Positions 16,679 through 25,995 of a DNA stretch of 64,000 nt are shown here, piece after piece. Both the position numbers and the translations under genes were made by a program. The DNA comes from Akkermansiaceae bacterium (lineage in GTDB: Bacteria; Verrucomicrobiota; Verrucomicrobiia; Verrucomicrobiales; Akkermansiaceae): assembly GCA_024233115.1 (NCBI GenBank), contig JACKQB010000005.1, positions 372,001 through 436,000 of the forward strand, in the 5' to 3' direction. The notes under the pieces are model-generated. The model did not search any database, was not told the DNA's origin, and was given only the letters and a program-made list of their open reading frames with translations. Within the stretch, counting starts at the first letter, position 1. Every line of letters starts with the position of its first letter.

Positions 16679-17122
16679 ATGAAATCAACATTATCCCTAA
16701 TTGCGGTAACAACATCCATGGTGCTTTCCCTGTTTGTGATGTCCTGCGGAAAAAAAGACACCGCCGCTTCCCTGAGCGACGAGATGCTTACCCAAATGGA
16801 GGAACTGATCACTGCCATTGAGTCCGCCAAAGACAAGGAAAGTGCCGAAAAATCAGCGACAAGAATCGATGAGATCGGCGACGAGCTCGTTGCTATTGCT
16901 GGTCGTCTCGATGCCCTTGGCGAGCCGTCCGAAGAGGATAAAAAACTCGTCAAGGAGAAAATGGACAAGGCCGAACAAGACAATAAGGAAAGAATGATGG
17001 CTGCCATGAAAAATATCATGGGCAACCAGGAGGTCGGAGCCATCCTTGGCACAGCCATGGAAGCATTTGGCAAAAAAATGGACGGCGTCGAAGACACCTT
17101 CAAAAAATACGGCAAAGACTGA
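16679..17122 (+). CDS. Small lipoprotein, unknown function
   Basis: This 147-residue protein has a lipoprotein signal ending in LFVMSCGKK, with the lipobox Cys at about residue 24. The rest is almost all charged alpha-helix (EELITAIESAKDKESAEKSA and similar), likely a coiled-coil bundle exported to the outer membrane or periplasm. The start codon follows ACCAACAACCCAACAACCT, an A/C-rich leader without a Shine-Dalgarno sequence. A strong terminator follows, so it is probably monocistronic. Confidence 0.7.
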   Translation: MKSTLSLIAVTTSMVLSLFVMSCGKKDTAASLSDEMLTQMEELITAIESAKDKESAEKSATRIDEIGDELVAIAGRLDALGEPSEEDKKLVKEKMDKAEQDNKERMMAAMKNIMGNQEVGAILGTAMEAFGKKMDGVEDTFKKYGKD

Positions 17123-17149
17123 TACTTTTTAATCCCAACCAATTCCATA

Positions 17150-17182
17150 GCACACGGGGGCGCATCCTCCGTGTGCTTTTTT
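17150..17182 (+). terminator. Terminator of the lipoprotein gene
   Basis: GCACACGGGGG (17150-17160) pairs with CCTCCGTGTGC (17166-17176) over 11 base pairs with a 5-base loop, followed by six T residues. Confidence 0.88.
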
Positions 17183-17221
17183 GGGATCCCGATTTGCCCA
17201 GAACCCGGATCTTTTTTGGCT

Positions 17222-17264
17222 AAAAAAATACCGGCACCCCCGTGTTGCAAGGGCATCGGTATTT
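17222..17264 (-). terminator. Terminator of the PEP-CTERM gene
   Basis: AAATACCG (17226-17233) and CGGTATTT (17257-17264) form the outer stem, with further G/C pairing inside. On the minus strand the stem is followed by a run of T residues (the A run at 17222-17228). Confidence 0.7.
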
Positions 17265-17290
17265 GGAAAAATGGATGTGCTGTTTTTACC

Positions 17291-17794
17291 CTAATCCCTC
17301 CGACGGCGCAGGATCAGCGATCCCGCTCCAACAAGGACCAGAAGGCTGCTGCTTGGCTCGGGAACCGTATTCCAGCTGATGGCTGCAATACCTACACCGT
17401 TGCCACCAATGGCATCGAGCTGGTATTCCGAGCCGCTGAATCCAACTGGCACCGGGTTGGCACTCTCACCGGCATTGATACCGATGATATCAAAATCGAC
17501 GTTCAGTGCTTTCGGCCCGAGAAATGTCACGAGCACGGTTTCGCCCGCATCGAGCTCAAGCGAGTTCATGTAGGTGCCCGAGTCATTCTGGTGATTCATG
17601 CCCACGACCAAAACATCCGGGTTGGCAACCTCGAATTTAACGTCCCCATAACCTGCTACGTTCACGGTCAAGGGCGTTGTGGATGTCACCGTCGTTCCCA
17701 GTGGGACGACCAGTGCGTTGAAATCGATGGTGAACGCCTGGCTCGCTGCCGTGGCCATCCCAATCGCAATGAGGGTTAGAAATTTGGTTTTCAT
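17291..17794 (-). CDS. PEP-CTERM sorted exoprotein
   Basis: This 167-residue protein has a signal peptide (MKTKFLTLIAIGMATAASQA), a beta-rich body, and a C-terminal sorting signal: VPEPSSSLL, a hydrophobic stretch (LVLVGAGSLIL), then RRRRD. Such proteins are processed by an exosortase and released to the surface or extracellular matrix. The processing enzyme is not in this window. The body contains no domain I recognise. It is a single gene with its own terminator. Confidence 0.85.
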   Translation of the reverse strand: MKTKFLTLIAIGMATAASQAFTIDFNALVVPLGTTVTSTTPLTVNVAGYGDVKFEVANPDVLVVGMNHQNDSGTYMNSLELDAGETVLVTFLGPKALNVDFDIIGINAGESANPVPVGFSGSEYQLDAIGGNGVGIAAISWNTVPEPSSSLLVLVGAGSLILRRRRD

Positions 17795-17929
17795 AAGGGT
17801 GTCTTGAGGTTGCTGGATTTATAAATATCAATTTTTATTAAATAAATCAAGAGTCTTTTTGAAAAAAGACCCGGTTGCGGGGTGATGTTCTTGTTTGATC
17901 TCCGGGCTCCAGCCCGACAGAATACAGCT

Positions 17930-19708
17930 ATGAAAACCCGAATGCTGTGGTTTGTCGCCATGATGACGGCACTGTCTTCCTTGGCCCTTGCCCAGCAGAA
18001 AAACGATCTGGACAAGCTGACAGCGGAGTTGATCCGTATCGCACGGCCTGCCGCCGGAATGGGGGAGGATGAACAGTCCCTGGCCAAGGAGTTCGCCCTG
18101 GGAGATAAAAAAGCCGCCGTCAGGGCTCTCATTCCTTTGTTGAAACATGAAAAAAAAGGGGTGCCCAGGTTGGCAGGCTACGTCATTCTGGAATGCTCGG
18201 CAGGTGTGGTTCCTGAGCAGCTGGATGCACTGATCGAGGGATACTTGAATGGCTCTGGCTGGCTGCCATCGGTTATCGGTCGGATCGGCAACGCCAAGGC
18301 GATCCGCTTTCTCGCCGATGACTTCCTGCGTAACCCGCAGACACATGCGCAAGTGAGTCATACCCTGGCCCAACTGGGACCGAAAGCGATGCCTTATTTA
18401 TTACACCATTTCGACGTAGTGGATCTCGAAAAACGTTTCGACTACTATCAAGGGCTCAAGTGGGTAATCAAGGAAATGGGAGTGGATGCTGAAAGCGCGG
18501 TTGCGGGTTTGCTCAAGATTGCCAAGGATAAAAAGAGGTCAATGAAGCGAAGAAAATGCGCCGTTCTGCTGCTGGGTAGTGTCGGCCCCTCCGCTGAGCC
18601 GGCTTTACTTCAATTAAGGAGGCTATGGTCAGAGGATAAGCAAGAGTGGGCTGAGGTGCTGGACTCCGCGATCATTGACTGCGGGGGCAGGCACGCGGCG
18701 ATCGCTCTGGTCCGTCAATTGAATGCCGGCACGGGGGAATATTCGATTCTCGATATCGGTATGCTTGGGGATGCGGCCCACCACGTTGGGCCTCAGGTGA
18801 TGCCTTGGTTAGCGTCAGGGGATGGCCAGAGCAGGGTCGCCACGATCACAACCATCGGTGACATCGGGTATCAAGCGGGTGCAAGCCGGGTGACTCCATT
18901 TTTAGAAGTAAAAACCGATTGGCGACAAGCCTACGCAGCGGCCTACACCTTGGCAAAGTTGCGGCACAGGCCATCACTGCCAGCACTCAAAAGTGCCTCG
19001 AAAGCACATTGGTTCCCTCCGGTGCGTGATCTTGCCCAAAAAGCGATCCAGGTCATCGAGAACGGTGAGAACTTTGAGGAAGTCTTTGGTTGTGACGGCA
19101 TAGGGGTGTTTGGTGATGTGCTTTATGATTTGACGAACTACAAAAAAAACGACGTTGTGCCGCCCGACTTGGGTGATTTGGCTCCGGTAAGTTCAAGAAA
19201 CGAGGATTTTCATGCGTTTGAAGTCAAACATCCGAAAATAGCAGCTGAATTCATCAGGCTCAGGGATACCAATGGCGTGCAATTTTTAAAAATGGGCCAA
19301 ATGGAGAGTTTGCAACTTGCGGGAGGAACCTTGTTAGGTGCCCACGCCGGTGAGTGGTATGGCGGGTTTCAATATGTGCCCACCCAGGGAAAACAAGTGA
19401 GTTTGTTGAGTGGAAATGTATATGGACTGGCAAAGTGGAACGGCCATATTCTCGCCGCAGAGGGAATCATGCACATGGGTATGAATGATGGCATGATCTA
19501 TAAAGTGACCGCCAATGAACATACAGCCACGATTCAGCCGTGGTTTACTCTGCCGGCCTGCCCTCAAAGCATGTCGGTCACGAAGACAGGAAAACTCATC
19601 ATCGTGTGTGATCAAGGGGTTGTTGTCCTTTCAAAGCAGGGCGGGGTCGATTACTACAGGCTGGCACTTGAGCAGGATGTGCCCCCTTTGGGTGATGATG
19701 AGCGATAG
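17930..19708 (+). CDS. Secreted HEAT-repeat protein
   Basis: The ATG at 17930 gives 592 residues starting with a signal peptide (MKTRMLWFVAMMTALSSLALA); a longer upstream start would put an unrelated leader in front. Residues about 25-380 are helical repeats of HEAT type, with recurring units such as AVRALIPLLK, GPKAMPYLLHHF and SLPALKSASKAH. The C-terminal 200 residues look like a beta domain (GLAKWNGHILAAEGIMHMG; KTGKLIIVCDQGVVVLSKQGG), possibly propeller-like. No catalytic motif is visible. A periplasmic protein-binding or scaffold role is likely. Confidence 0.65.
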   Translation: MKTRMLWFVAMMTALSSLALAQQKNDLDKLTAELIRIARPAAGMGEDEQSLAKEFALGDKKAAVRALIPLLKHEKKGVPRLAGYVILECSAGVVPEQLDALIEGYLNGSGWLPSVIGRIGNAKAIRFLADDFLRNPQTHAQVSHTLAQLGPKAMPYLLHHFDVVDLEKRFDYYQGLKWVIKEMGVDAESAVAGLLKIAKDKKRSMKRRKCAVLLLGSVGPSAEPALLQLRRLWSEDKQEWAEVLDSAIIDCGGRHAAIALVRQLNAGTGEYSILDIGMLGDAAHHVGPQVMPWLASGDGQSRVATITTIGDIGYQAGASRVTPFLEVKTDWRQAYAAAYTLAKLRHRPSLPALKSASKAHWFPPVRDLAQKAIQVIENGENFEEVFGCDGIGVFGDVLYDLTNYKKNDVVPPDLGDLAPVSSRNEDFHAFEVKHPKIAAEFIRLRDTNGVQFLKMGQMESLQLAGGTLLGAHAGEWYGGFQYVPTQGKQVSLLSGNVYGLAKWNGHILAAEGIMHMGMNDGMIYKVTANEHTATIQPWFTLPACPQSMSVTKTGKLIIVCDQGVVVLSKQGGVDYYRLALEQDVPPLGDDER

Positions 19709-19836
19709 GTTTGCCTTTCCAGCTCAGGATTCATAAAACTGAAGCTATAGAATTTTTTCGGCGCGGCGGTGGTGTGGTATTGCATGCCATCGACAGCTAT
19801 CCCGTTGAAAACCAAGCACAAAAACCTGCAAGGGGC

Positions 19837-19864
19837 TTGACCAAGTGCATTTGCTTGCTATGTT
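19837..19864 (+). promoter_or_regulatory. Promoter of ppdK
   Basis: TTGACC (19837-19842) and TATGTT (19859-19864) are separated by 16 bases, a good sigma-70-type pair about 70 bases upstream of the start codon. The leader ends AAAAACTACACAACCATCACG and has no Shine-Dalgarno sequence. Confidence 0.55.
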
Positions 19865-19936
19865 GCGCCTCCTCTTTCTGGAAATGGGCGAATACTCGCC
19901 GCGTTTTCATCTAACAAAAACTACACAACCATCACG

Positions 19937-22738
19937 ATGGCAACCAAAAAGAAGGCCGCTAAAAAGGCCACCAAGAAAATTGCTCGCAAGGCACCCGCCC
20001 CTAAGTCCAAACAACACGTCTACTTCTTCGGAGGCGGAGAAGCCGACGGTAACGGCTCTCAAAAAAACCTCCTCGGAGGTAAGGGCGCCAACCTCGCCGA
20101 GATGGGCCTCATTGGAATTCCCGTTCCGGCTGGTTTCACGATCACCACCGAGGTCTGCACCTACTACTACGATCACGGTAAGAAATACCCTGCGACTCTC
20201 AACGCAGAGATCGAGGCCAACATCGCCAAGGTGGAAGCCGCCATGGGTAAAAAATTCGGCGACCTCGAGAACCCGCTGCTTCTTTCCGTCCGCTCCGGTG
20301 CCCGCGAATCCATGCCCGGCATGATGGACACCATCCTTAACCTCGGTATCAACGATGAGGTTGTCGAGGCTCTCGCCAAGAAAACCGGCAACGCCAAGTT
20401 CGCCTGGGACTCCTACCGTCGTTTCCTCCAGATGTATGGCAGTGTTGTGATGGAAGTCGAAGCCGAAGCCGGCGAACACCATGACCCCTATGAGGTCATC
20501 CTCGACGAAGCCAAGGCCAAGGCCAAGGTGAAGGATGACTCCGGTCTCTCCGCCAAACAACTCCAGTGGGTTGTCGGCGAGTTCAAGGCACTCATCAAGA
20601 AGCGTTCCGGCAAGAACTTCCCGGAGGATCCGCGCGACCAGCTCAAGGGTGCCGTCAACGCCGTGTTCAACTCATGGAACAACGACCGCGCCATCGTCTA
20701 CCGCCAGAAGTACGGTATCCCAGCCGCATGGGGCACCGCCGTGAACGTGCAGGCCATGGTCTTCGGTAACACCGGTAAGACCTCCGGCACCGGCGTCGCC
20801 TTCACCCGCGACCCCGCCACCGGCGAAAACGTCTTCTACGGTGAGTACCTCATCGATGCCCAGGGCGAGGACGTGGTGGCAGGTGTCCGCACCCCCAAAC
20901 CCATCGCCAAGATGGCCAAGGACCTTCCCAAGTCCTACAAGGAACTTCTGAAAATCCGTGCGGTTCTCGAGAAGCACTTCCGTGACGTCCAGGACGTTGA
21001 GTTCACCATCGAGGAAGGCAAACTCTGGATGCTCCAGACCCGCAACGGCAAACGCACCGGTTTCGCCGCTGTGAACATCGCCCTCGACATGGTCAAGGAG
21101 CGCCTCATCTCGAAAGAGGAGGCCATCCTCCGTATCCCGGCTGATGACCTCAGTCACTTGCTCGCCCCGATCTTTGACTCCAAGGATGAGAAAGCGGCCA
21201 GGAAAGTGGGTAGCGGCCTGCCGGCTGGACCGGGTGCCGCATCCGGTAAGATCTACTTCTCCGCTGAGGAGTCCGTCGCCGCCGCCGCCAAGGGCGAGTC
21301 CGTCATCCTTGTGCGCCAGGCCACTTCCCCGGAAGACCTTCGCGGCATGATCGCTGCCGAGGGTATTCTCACCACCGAGGGTGGAGCCTCCTCACACGCC
21401 GCCCTCGTTGCCCGCCAGATGGGTAAGGTGTGCGTCTGTGGTGCCCACAACATGACCATCGACTACGCCAAGAAAACCATCACCGGAAACGGTGTCACCC
21501 TGAAGCAGGGCGACGAGCTTTCCCTGAACGGATTTGTCGGTAGCGTCTACGCCGGTGGCATCAAGTCGTCCCCATCACAGGTGATCCAGGGGCTCATCGA
21601 GAACAAGGCGGCCGCCAAGAGGTCCGCCACTTACAAGAAGTTCATGGAACTGATGAAGTGGACCGACAGCCATCGCAAGCTCGGTGTCCGCACCAACTCC
21701 GATACCCCTGAGCAAGTTAGCCAGGCCATCAAGTTCGGCGCTGAAGGCATCGGCCTGACTCGCGCGGAGCACATGTTCTTCGAGGGCAACCGCATCGACT
21801 CCGTCCGTGAGATGATCCTCGCTGACGACGATGAAGGCCGCGCCAAGGCACTCAAGAAGATCAAGGTGTTTATGAAGAAAGACTTCACCGGTATCTTCAA
21901 GGCACTCGACGGCCGCCCTGCGACCATCCGCCTGCTGGACCCACCGCTGCACGAGTTCATCGGCACCATGGATGCCACCCAGAAGAAGGACCTCTCCAAG
22001 AAGATCGGTATGAGCGCCGCCGCCATCACCAAGCGTATCCACGCCCTTCACGAAGAGAACCCGATGCTCGGTCACCGCGGCTGCCGTCTCGGTATCAGCT
22101 ACCCGGCTGTCACCGCCACCCAGGTCGAGGCCATCCTCGAAGCCGCCGCTGAGGTGCAAGCCAAAGGCACCAAGGTCTTCCCCGAGATCATGGTCCCCCT
22201 CGTTTCCTACGCCCGTGAGCTCGAGCTCCAGAAACAGGTCATCGATGAAACCGCCGATGCGGTGCGTAAGAAGCTCGGCCTCAAGAAGAGCCAGTTGAAG
22301 TACACCGTCGGCACCATGATGGAGATTCCACGCGCATGCCTCACCGCTTCTGAAGTGGCGAAACACGCCGAGTTCTTCTCCTTCGGAACCAACGACCTCA
22401 CCCAGACCGGCCTCGGTCTGTCGCGTGACGACTCCTCCAGCTTCCTTCCTGCCTACCAGGATGCCGAAGTCCTCAGCAACAACCCGTTCGCCGCTCTCGA
22501 CCAGGAGGGTGTCGGCAAACTTGTTGAGATGGGTGTCAAGGGCGGACGTGCCACCAAGAAGAAACTCAAGATCGGTATCTGTGGTGAACACGGCGGAGAT
22601 CCATCCTCCGTGAAATTCTTCCACCGCACCGGACTCAACTACGTTTCCTGCTCACCATTCCGCATCCCCGTCGCCCGCCTTGCCGCCGCGCAAGCCGCCC
22701 TCGAGGAAAAAGGATTGGCCCGCGGAGAGATCAGCTAA
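19937..22738 (+). CDS. ppdK: Pyruvate, phosphate dikinase
   Basis: This 933-residue enzyme interconverts pyruvate, ATP and phosphate with PEP, AMP and pyrophosphate in the cytoplasm. The ATP-grasp N-terminal domain begins GGKGANLAEM. The swivelling phosphohistidine domain carries TTEGGASSHAALVARQMG with the catalytic His at 487. The C-terminal PEP/pyruvate barrel includes EGIGLTRAEHMF, GHRGCRLGISYP and FSFGTNDLTQTGLG. Length is normal except for about 26 extra N-terminal residues rich in Lys and Ala (MATKKKAAKKATKKIARK), which precede the usual YFFGGG start and have no catalytic role in the family. Codon use is strongly C-ending, suggesting high expression. It is monocistronic, with a promoter and terminator of its own. 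Confidence 0.96.
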   Translation: MATKKKAAKKATKKIARKAPAPKSKQHVYFFGGGEADGNGSQKNLLGGKGANLAEMGLIGIPVPAGFTITTEVCTYYYDHGKKYPATLNAEIEANIAKVEAAMGKKFGDLENPLLLSVRSGARESMPGMMDTILNLGINDEVVEALAKKTGNAKFAWDSYRRFLQMYGSVVMEVEAEAGEHHDPYEVILDEAKAKAKVKDDSGLSAKQLQWVVGEFKALIKKRSGKNFPEDPRDQLKGAVNAVFNSWNNDRAIVYRQKYGIPAAWGTAVNVQAMVFGNTGKTSGTGVAFTRDPATGENVFYGEYLIDAQGEDVVAGVRTPKPIAKMAKDLPKSYKELLKIRAVLEKHFRDVQDVEFTIEEGKLWMLQTRNGKRTGFAAVNIALDMVKERLISKEEAILRIPADDLSHLLAPIFDSKDEKAARKVGSGLPAGPGAASGKIYFSAEESVAAAAKGESVILVRQATSPEDLRGMIAAEGILTTEGGASSHAALVARQMGKVCVCGAHNMTIDYAKKTITGNGVTLKQGDELSLNGFVGSVYAGGIKSSPSQVIQGLIENKAAAKRSATYKKFMELMKWTDSHRKLGVRTNSDTPEQVSQAIKFGAEGIGLTRAEHMFFEGNRIDSVREMILADDDEGRAKALKKIKVFMKKDFTGIFKALDGRPATIRLLDPPLHEFIGTMDATQKKDLSKKIGMSAAAITKRIHALHEENPMLGHRGCRLGISYPAVTATQVEAILEAAAEVQAKGTKVFPEIMVPLVSYARELELQKQVIDETADAVRKKLGLKKSQLKYTVGTMMEIPRACLTASEVAKHAEFFSFGTNDLTQTGLGLSRDDSSSFLPAYQDAEVLSNNPFAALDQEGVGKLVEMGVKGGRATKKKLKIGICGEHGGDPSSVKFFHRTGLNYVSCSPFRIPVARLAAAQAALEEKGLARGEIS

Positions 22739-22782
22739 TTGATCTAACGAAGGGGAAAAAACCTTCGCTACAAAAAATCACA

Positions 22783-22817
22783 AGCCCCGATCAGGCAACT
22801 GGTCGGGGCTTTTTTTT
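22783..22817 (+). terminator. Terminator of ppdK
   Basis: AGCCCCGATCAG (22783-22794) pairs with CTGGTCGGGGCT (22799-22810) over 12 base pairs with loop GCAA, followed by a T run reaching the end of the convergent gene. A smaller CGAAGG/CCTTCG hairpin precedes it. Confidence 0.9.
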
Positions 22818-23976
22818 AGCTGATTTTCTTATAAGTGTATTCTGCCGACTCCAGTTTACTGAGTTGGCGACATACATCGTCGAGTATCGTGTTGACGGAG
22901 TCATCCGTTAGGCTGCCTTCGACACGCATGGTGACATCATAGCTGTCCTCGATGAACCGGACATCAATTCCATCTACTTCGATGGTGTGCTGGTTGTAAT
23001 CGTCGTCGAACTCGTCATCAAAGTTGGAAAAAATGGGGTCGATTTCCGGAGCGACGGAGTGGGGGATACTAGGGCTATAAAGGGTGGGTAAGAGATCAAG
23101 GTCTGTCTTGTTGATTAGCTCTTCATTCTCTTTGGCCATGTCGTTATGACCTTCTTGCAGAAGCTTGAATGTTTCGTCATCGAGATCGCCTCTCAGCATT
23201 TCGGGATCGCCGTAAAGATCCAATCCCATGGATGTCATTTCCACGTGAGTGCGTAGATCGAAGAGGTTGTTCATCTCCCCGTCTTTGCGGAACAATCGGT
23301 ATTGGCTCCAATCCTTCTTTTCGACACATCGCCACTGCCAATTTGTTAGGTCAAGCTCCCAAGTGGCAAAAACATCGACCAAATCGTTTTCTTCAGTCCA
23401 TTGCTGGGGGTCGGTCATACGGATAACGTTGCTTTCCTCGCAATAAAAAGCAGTGTGTCTGGAGATCCATCCTGGGCTGTTAGTTGTCTCTTGCCGAGTG
23501 ATCGACCAATCGTTGGTGTTGAGTCGCATGACCTGGGTTTGCAGTGGATCCCGCTTGTCAGGATAGCCGAGTGAGCCAATCAAAATAATCTCATCGCCTA
23601 CTACGGTGGCGCTATGAAAATCGGTGGCTGGAAATACATCTTCCGGGTAACCGTAAATCTCGACCTCGTCGTCAGGGGTTACGACGATGACATCATGATA
23701 GATATAGAAGTCCGGATCATAACTATCCTCATGCTCACCAGCGATGTAAACGACTCTGCCGTCAGGTAGAAGGGTTTCGGTTTGGCCGAAACGGTCAAAG
23801 CTCCAGCAGGGGCCGACATCAAATGATGAGTCACCATCGAACGCCTCATTAATTACAAATGCAGAATCAGACGAGTTTACACACCAGACCCAGAACGGAT
23901 TGGTCATCACCTCAGGGTTTGCCTTTCCACGTCTGGGGCTGCGGAAATTGATGAAATCTTGTTGGCTCGGTAACAT
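22816..23976 (-). CDS. Unknown cytoplasmic protein, kelch/beta-propeller-like
   Basis: This 386-residue protein has no signal peptide. The first 240 residues show repeated beta-hairpin phrases typical of propeller blades (ETLLPDGRVVYIAGE; FHSATVVGDEIILIGSLGYP; TQVMRLNTNDWSI), suggesting a kelch-like propeller. The C-terminal 140 residues are acidic (FSNFDDEFDDDYNQH) and end in a small alpha/beta piece. It is convergent with ppdK, meeting in the shared terminator, and divergent from the AbiE pair. No family is recognised. Start chosen at 23976 (MLPSQQDF). Confidence 0.5.
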   Translation of the reverse strand: MLPSQQDFINFRSPRRGKANPEVMTNPFWVWCVNSSDSAFVINEAFDGDSSFDVGPCWSFDRFGQTETLLPDGRVVYIAGEHEDSYDPDFYIYHDVIVVTPDDEVEIYGYPEDVFPATDFHSATVVGDEIILIGSLGYPDKRDPLQTQVMRLNTNDWSITRQETTNSPGWISRHTAFYCEESNVIRMTDPQQWTEENDLVDVFATWELDLTNWQWRCVEKKDWSQYRLFRKDGEMNNLFDLRTHVEMTSMGLDLYGDPEMLRGDLDDETFKLLQEGHNDMAKENEELINKTDLDLLPTLYSPSIPHSVAPEIDPIFSNFDDEFDDDYNQHTIEVDGIDVRFIEDSYDVTMRVEGSLTDDSVNTILDDVCRQLSKLESAEYTYKKIS

Positions 23977-24042
23977 GATACTTTTATTACACGGTCGTGA
24001 GGGATATTTCAAGCTGCTACGCTTTGACCAATATTTGTCATG

Positions 24043-24085
24043 AACTATACAATAACTTGCAAATAATGCAACTTTATGTATAGTT
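24043..24085. promoter_or_regulatory. Palindromic operator of the AbiE operon
   Basis: AACTATACAATAACTTGCA (24043-24061) and TGCAACTTTATGTATAGTT (24067-24085) are near-perfect inverted repeats of 19 bases with a 5-base centre, ending 5 bases before the antitoxin start. AbiEi antitoxins are known to repress their own operon by binding inverted repeats, so this is the likely autoregulatory site. Confidence 0.75.
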
Positions 24086-24090
24086 TATCC

Positions 24091-24645
24091 ATGACCCCAA
24101 TGAAAACCCTCTTATCCACGCTTCGTGCCTTGGCGGATCGGGAGCGGTGTGTGTTTGCGGCTTCTGATTTGGCGGGGGCGGTTCCTTTGAGTGGTGTGGG
24201 GAGTGACCAGATGGCGGTTTTGTTATCGCGGGCGGTGACGGCGGGGGAATTGAAAAGGGTTTGCCGGGGGATTTATTATTATCCGGTAAGTGGGTATCGG
24301 CAGGAAAATTTGCTGTTCCATACTGCGGCTCGGTTGCGGGCTGGGGAGCTGAACTACCTCAGTCTGGAAACGGTGCTGAGTGACGAGGGGGTGATTTCCC
24401 AGGTGCCGATGAACTGGATCACGTTGATGAGCTCGGGGCGGAGTCATGTGGTGGACTGTGGCGAGTATGGTCGCATCGAATTTGTGCACACGGCGCAGCG
24501 TGCGGAGGATTTGCAGGGCGAGCTGGCATACGATGGCGAGCGGCGTTTGTGGCGGGCATCGGTGCGGCAGGCATTGCGCGATTTACGAGTGACCCGTCGG
24601 AGTAAGGATCTGATTAACGAGGAGATGGCCAATGAGTTTGTTTGA
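24091..24645 (+). CDS. abiEi: AbiEi-family antitoxin/transcriptional repressor
   Basis: This 184-residue protein is the antitoxin of a type IV toxin-antitoxin pair, which counters the partner enzyme and represses the operon. The N-terminal winged helix (LRALADRERCVFAASDL through SRAVTAGELKRVCRGIYYYP) is the typical AbiEi DNA-binding domain. The C-terminal part contains LSLETVLSDEGVISQVP and WRASVRQALRDL. An ATG at 24076 lies inside the operator, so 24091 is preferred. It overlaps the toxin gene by 14 bases, implying coupled translation. Confidence 0.85.
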   Translation: MTPMKTLLSTLRALADRERCVFAASDLAGAVPLSGVGSDQMAVLLSRAVTAGELKRVCRGIYYYPVSGYRQENLLFHTAARLRAGELNYLSLETVLSDEGVISQVPMNWITLMSSGRSHVVDCGEYGRIEFVHTAQRAEDLQGELAYDGERRLWRASVRQALRDLRVTRRSKDLINEEMANEFV

Positions 24646-25489
24646 TACATTAGTGGACGAGGCTTTGAGATCTCGTGAGGATTTGCATGTGTTGCGTCCG
24701 GTGGTGGAGAAGGAATTGCTGCATCACGATATCTTGCGCGAAATGAGTGGCGCTGGTTTGTTAGGTGGTCTGACATTTATCGGCGGCACCTGTTTGCGGG
24801 CCTGTTATGGGTCGATGCGACTTAGCGAGGATCTAGATTTTACGGGTGGGGTGGATTTTAACCGGGAAGACCTGGCTACGCTTGGAGATGTGTTAGTAGA
24901 AAGGTTGAAGACTCGTTACGGGTTACCCGTCAGCGTGGGCGAGCCAGTGAAGGAGGATGGAAATGTCTCAACCTGGAAAATGACGGTGGAAACGAGGCCT
25001 GGACTGAGGCACATGCCGGCTCAACGGATTCATCTGGATATTTGTGCGATTCCCAGCCACGACCGCCGACCGATGATGCTCAGGAATTTGTATGGCGTCG
25101 ATTTAGGCACCTCTGGGCTGATTTTACAGGCTCAGAGCAGAGAGGAAATTTTGGCTGATAAGGTCGTGGCATTGGCTTTCAGAGAGAATCGAGTCAAGAA
25201 CCGTGACTTGTGGGACATGGCATGGCTTTCCCAGCAAGGAGTGGAGCTGCCGCAAGAGTTGATCCCCGTTAAAGTGGCGGATCACGGCAGGGGGCTAGAC
25301 GAGTTTAAAAGTCGGTTGGAAGATCGGACGAAGGCGTTGAAACGTGATGCTGAAATGCAAAAAGACTTCGTAGTAGAAATGCGCCGTTTTCTACCTGTGT
25401 CCACTGTGATTGAGACAGTAGAGCGAAGCGATTACTGGGAATATTTGACGAATGTAATCAGTGATTTGGGTGGACGAGCCATGGCGTAA
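24632..25489 (+). CDS. abiEii: AbiEii-family nucleotidyltransferase toxin
   Basis: This 285-residue protein is the toxin of the AbiE pair, a bacteriostatic nucleotidyltransferase linked to phage abortive infection. GGT at 51-53 followed by SEDLDF (Asp67, Asp69) is the DNA polymerase-beta-type active site. DKVVALAFRENRVKNRDLWDMAWL is the family's second signature. The length matches the family and nothing is missing. With the CRISPR locus it is one of two phage-defence systems in the window. It sits between ppdK and the fucose genes with no other mobile-element marks. Confidence 0.9.
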   Translation: MSLFDTLVDEALRSREDLHVLRPVVEKELLHHDILREMSGAGLLGGLTFIGGTCLRACYGSMRLSEDLDFTGGVDFNREDLATLGDVLVERLKTRYGLPVSVGEPVKEDGNVSTWKMTVETRPGLRHMPAQRIHLDICAIPSHDRRPMMLRNLYGVDLGTSGLILQAQSREEILADKVVALAFRENRVKNRDLWDMAWLSQQGVELPQELIPVKVADHGRGLDEFKSRLEDRTKALKRDAEMQKDFVVEMRRFLPVSTVIETVERSDYWEYLTNVISDLGGRAMA

Positions 25490-25506
25490 GAGCATATGAT
25501 GTTACC

Positions 25507-25938
25507 ATGTTAAAGGGAATTTCACCACTGCTGTCGCCCGAACTGTTAGCTGTCCTGTGCCGTATGGGGCACGGCGAGGAAATCTTGCTGGCTGATGGTC
25601 ACTTCCCGGCACACCAGTTCAATGACACGGTGATCAGGGCTGACGGATTAAGCATCCCGGATCTACTCGACGGCATCCTGCCGTTATTCGAGCTCGACCC
25701 CTATGACCCGGCACCCGTGATTACCATGGAGGCCGTCGAGGGTGACTCGCTTGATCCAAAAGTGGAGGGTGCCTATGCCGAGGCGATTGAAAGGCACAGC
25801 GAACTGAATCCATCCATTTCCCGTCTTGAGAGGTTTGCCTTTTATGACCGTGTCAAAACCGCCCACGCCGTGGTTGCCACAGGTGACGTCAACAAATACG
25901 CCAACATCATCCTCAAAAAAGGTGTGACGCCTGTTTAG
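25507..25938 (+). CDS. fucU: L-fucose mutarotase (FucU/RbsD family)
   Basis: This 143-residue enzyme interconverts the anomers of L-fucose so that the isomerase receives the right form. GHGEEILLADGHFPAHQ carries the catalytic His of the RbsD/FucU fold, and FYDRVKTAHAVVATGD and YANIILKKG match the family C-terminus. Length is standard. It runs rightward into a shared terminator that also closes the leftward transporter and microcompartment operon. This linkage supports fucose as one substrate of the region. Confidence 0.88.
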   Translation: MLKGISPLLSPELLAVLCRMGHGEEILLADGHFPAHQFNDTVIRADGLSIPDLLDGILPLFELDPYDPAPVITMEAVEGDSLDPKVEGAYAEAIERHSELNPSISRLERFAFYDRVKTAHAVVATGDVNKYANIILKKGVTPV

Positions 25939-25948
25939 GCGCCACACC
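25915..25948 (-). terminator. Terminator at the end of the microcompartment operon
   Basis: GGTGTGACGCC (25921-25931) and GGCGCCACACC (25938-25948) form an 11-bp stem with one mismatch. On the minus strand a six-T run follows (A run at 25915-25920). It overlaps the 3' end of fucU. Confidence 0.75.
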
Positions 25949-25995
25949 GGTTTCATCAATCCTTTATTGCAACGGAACTCTTGGAGAGTTCGGTT

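Noticed and set aside
21575..22624. A 349-residue minus-strand frame inside ppdK
   Set aside because: It mirrors strong C-ending codon bias in ppdK, which opens the antisense frame. No homology pattern is seen.
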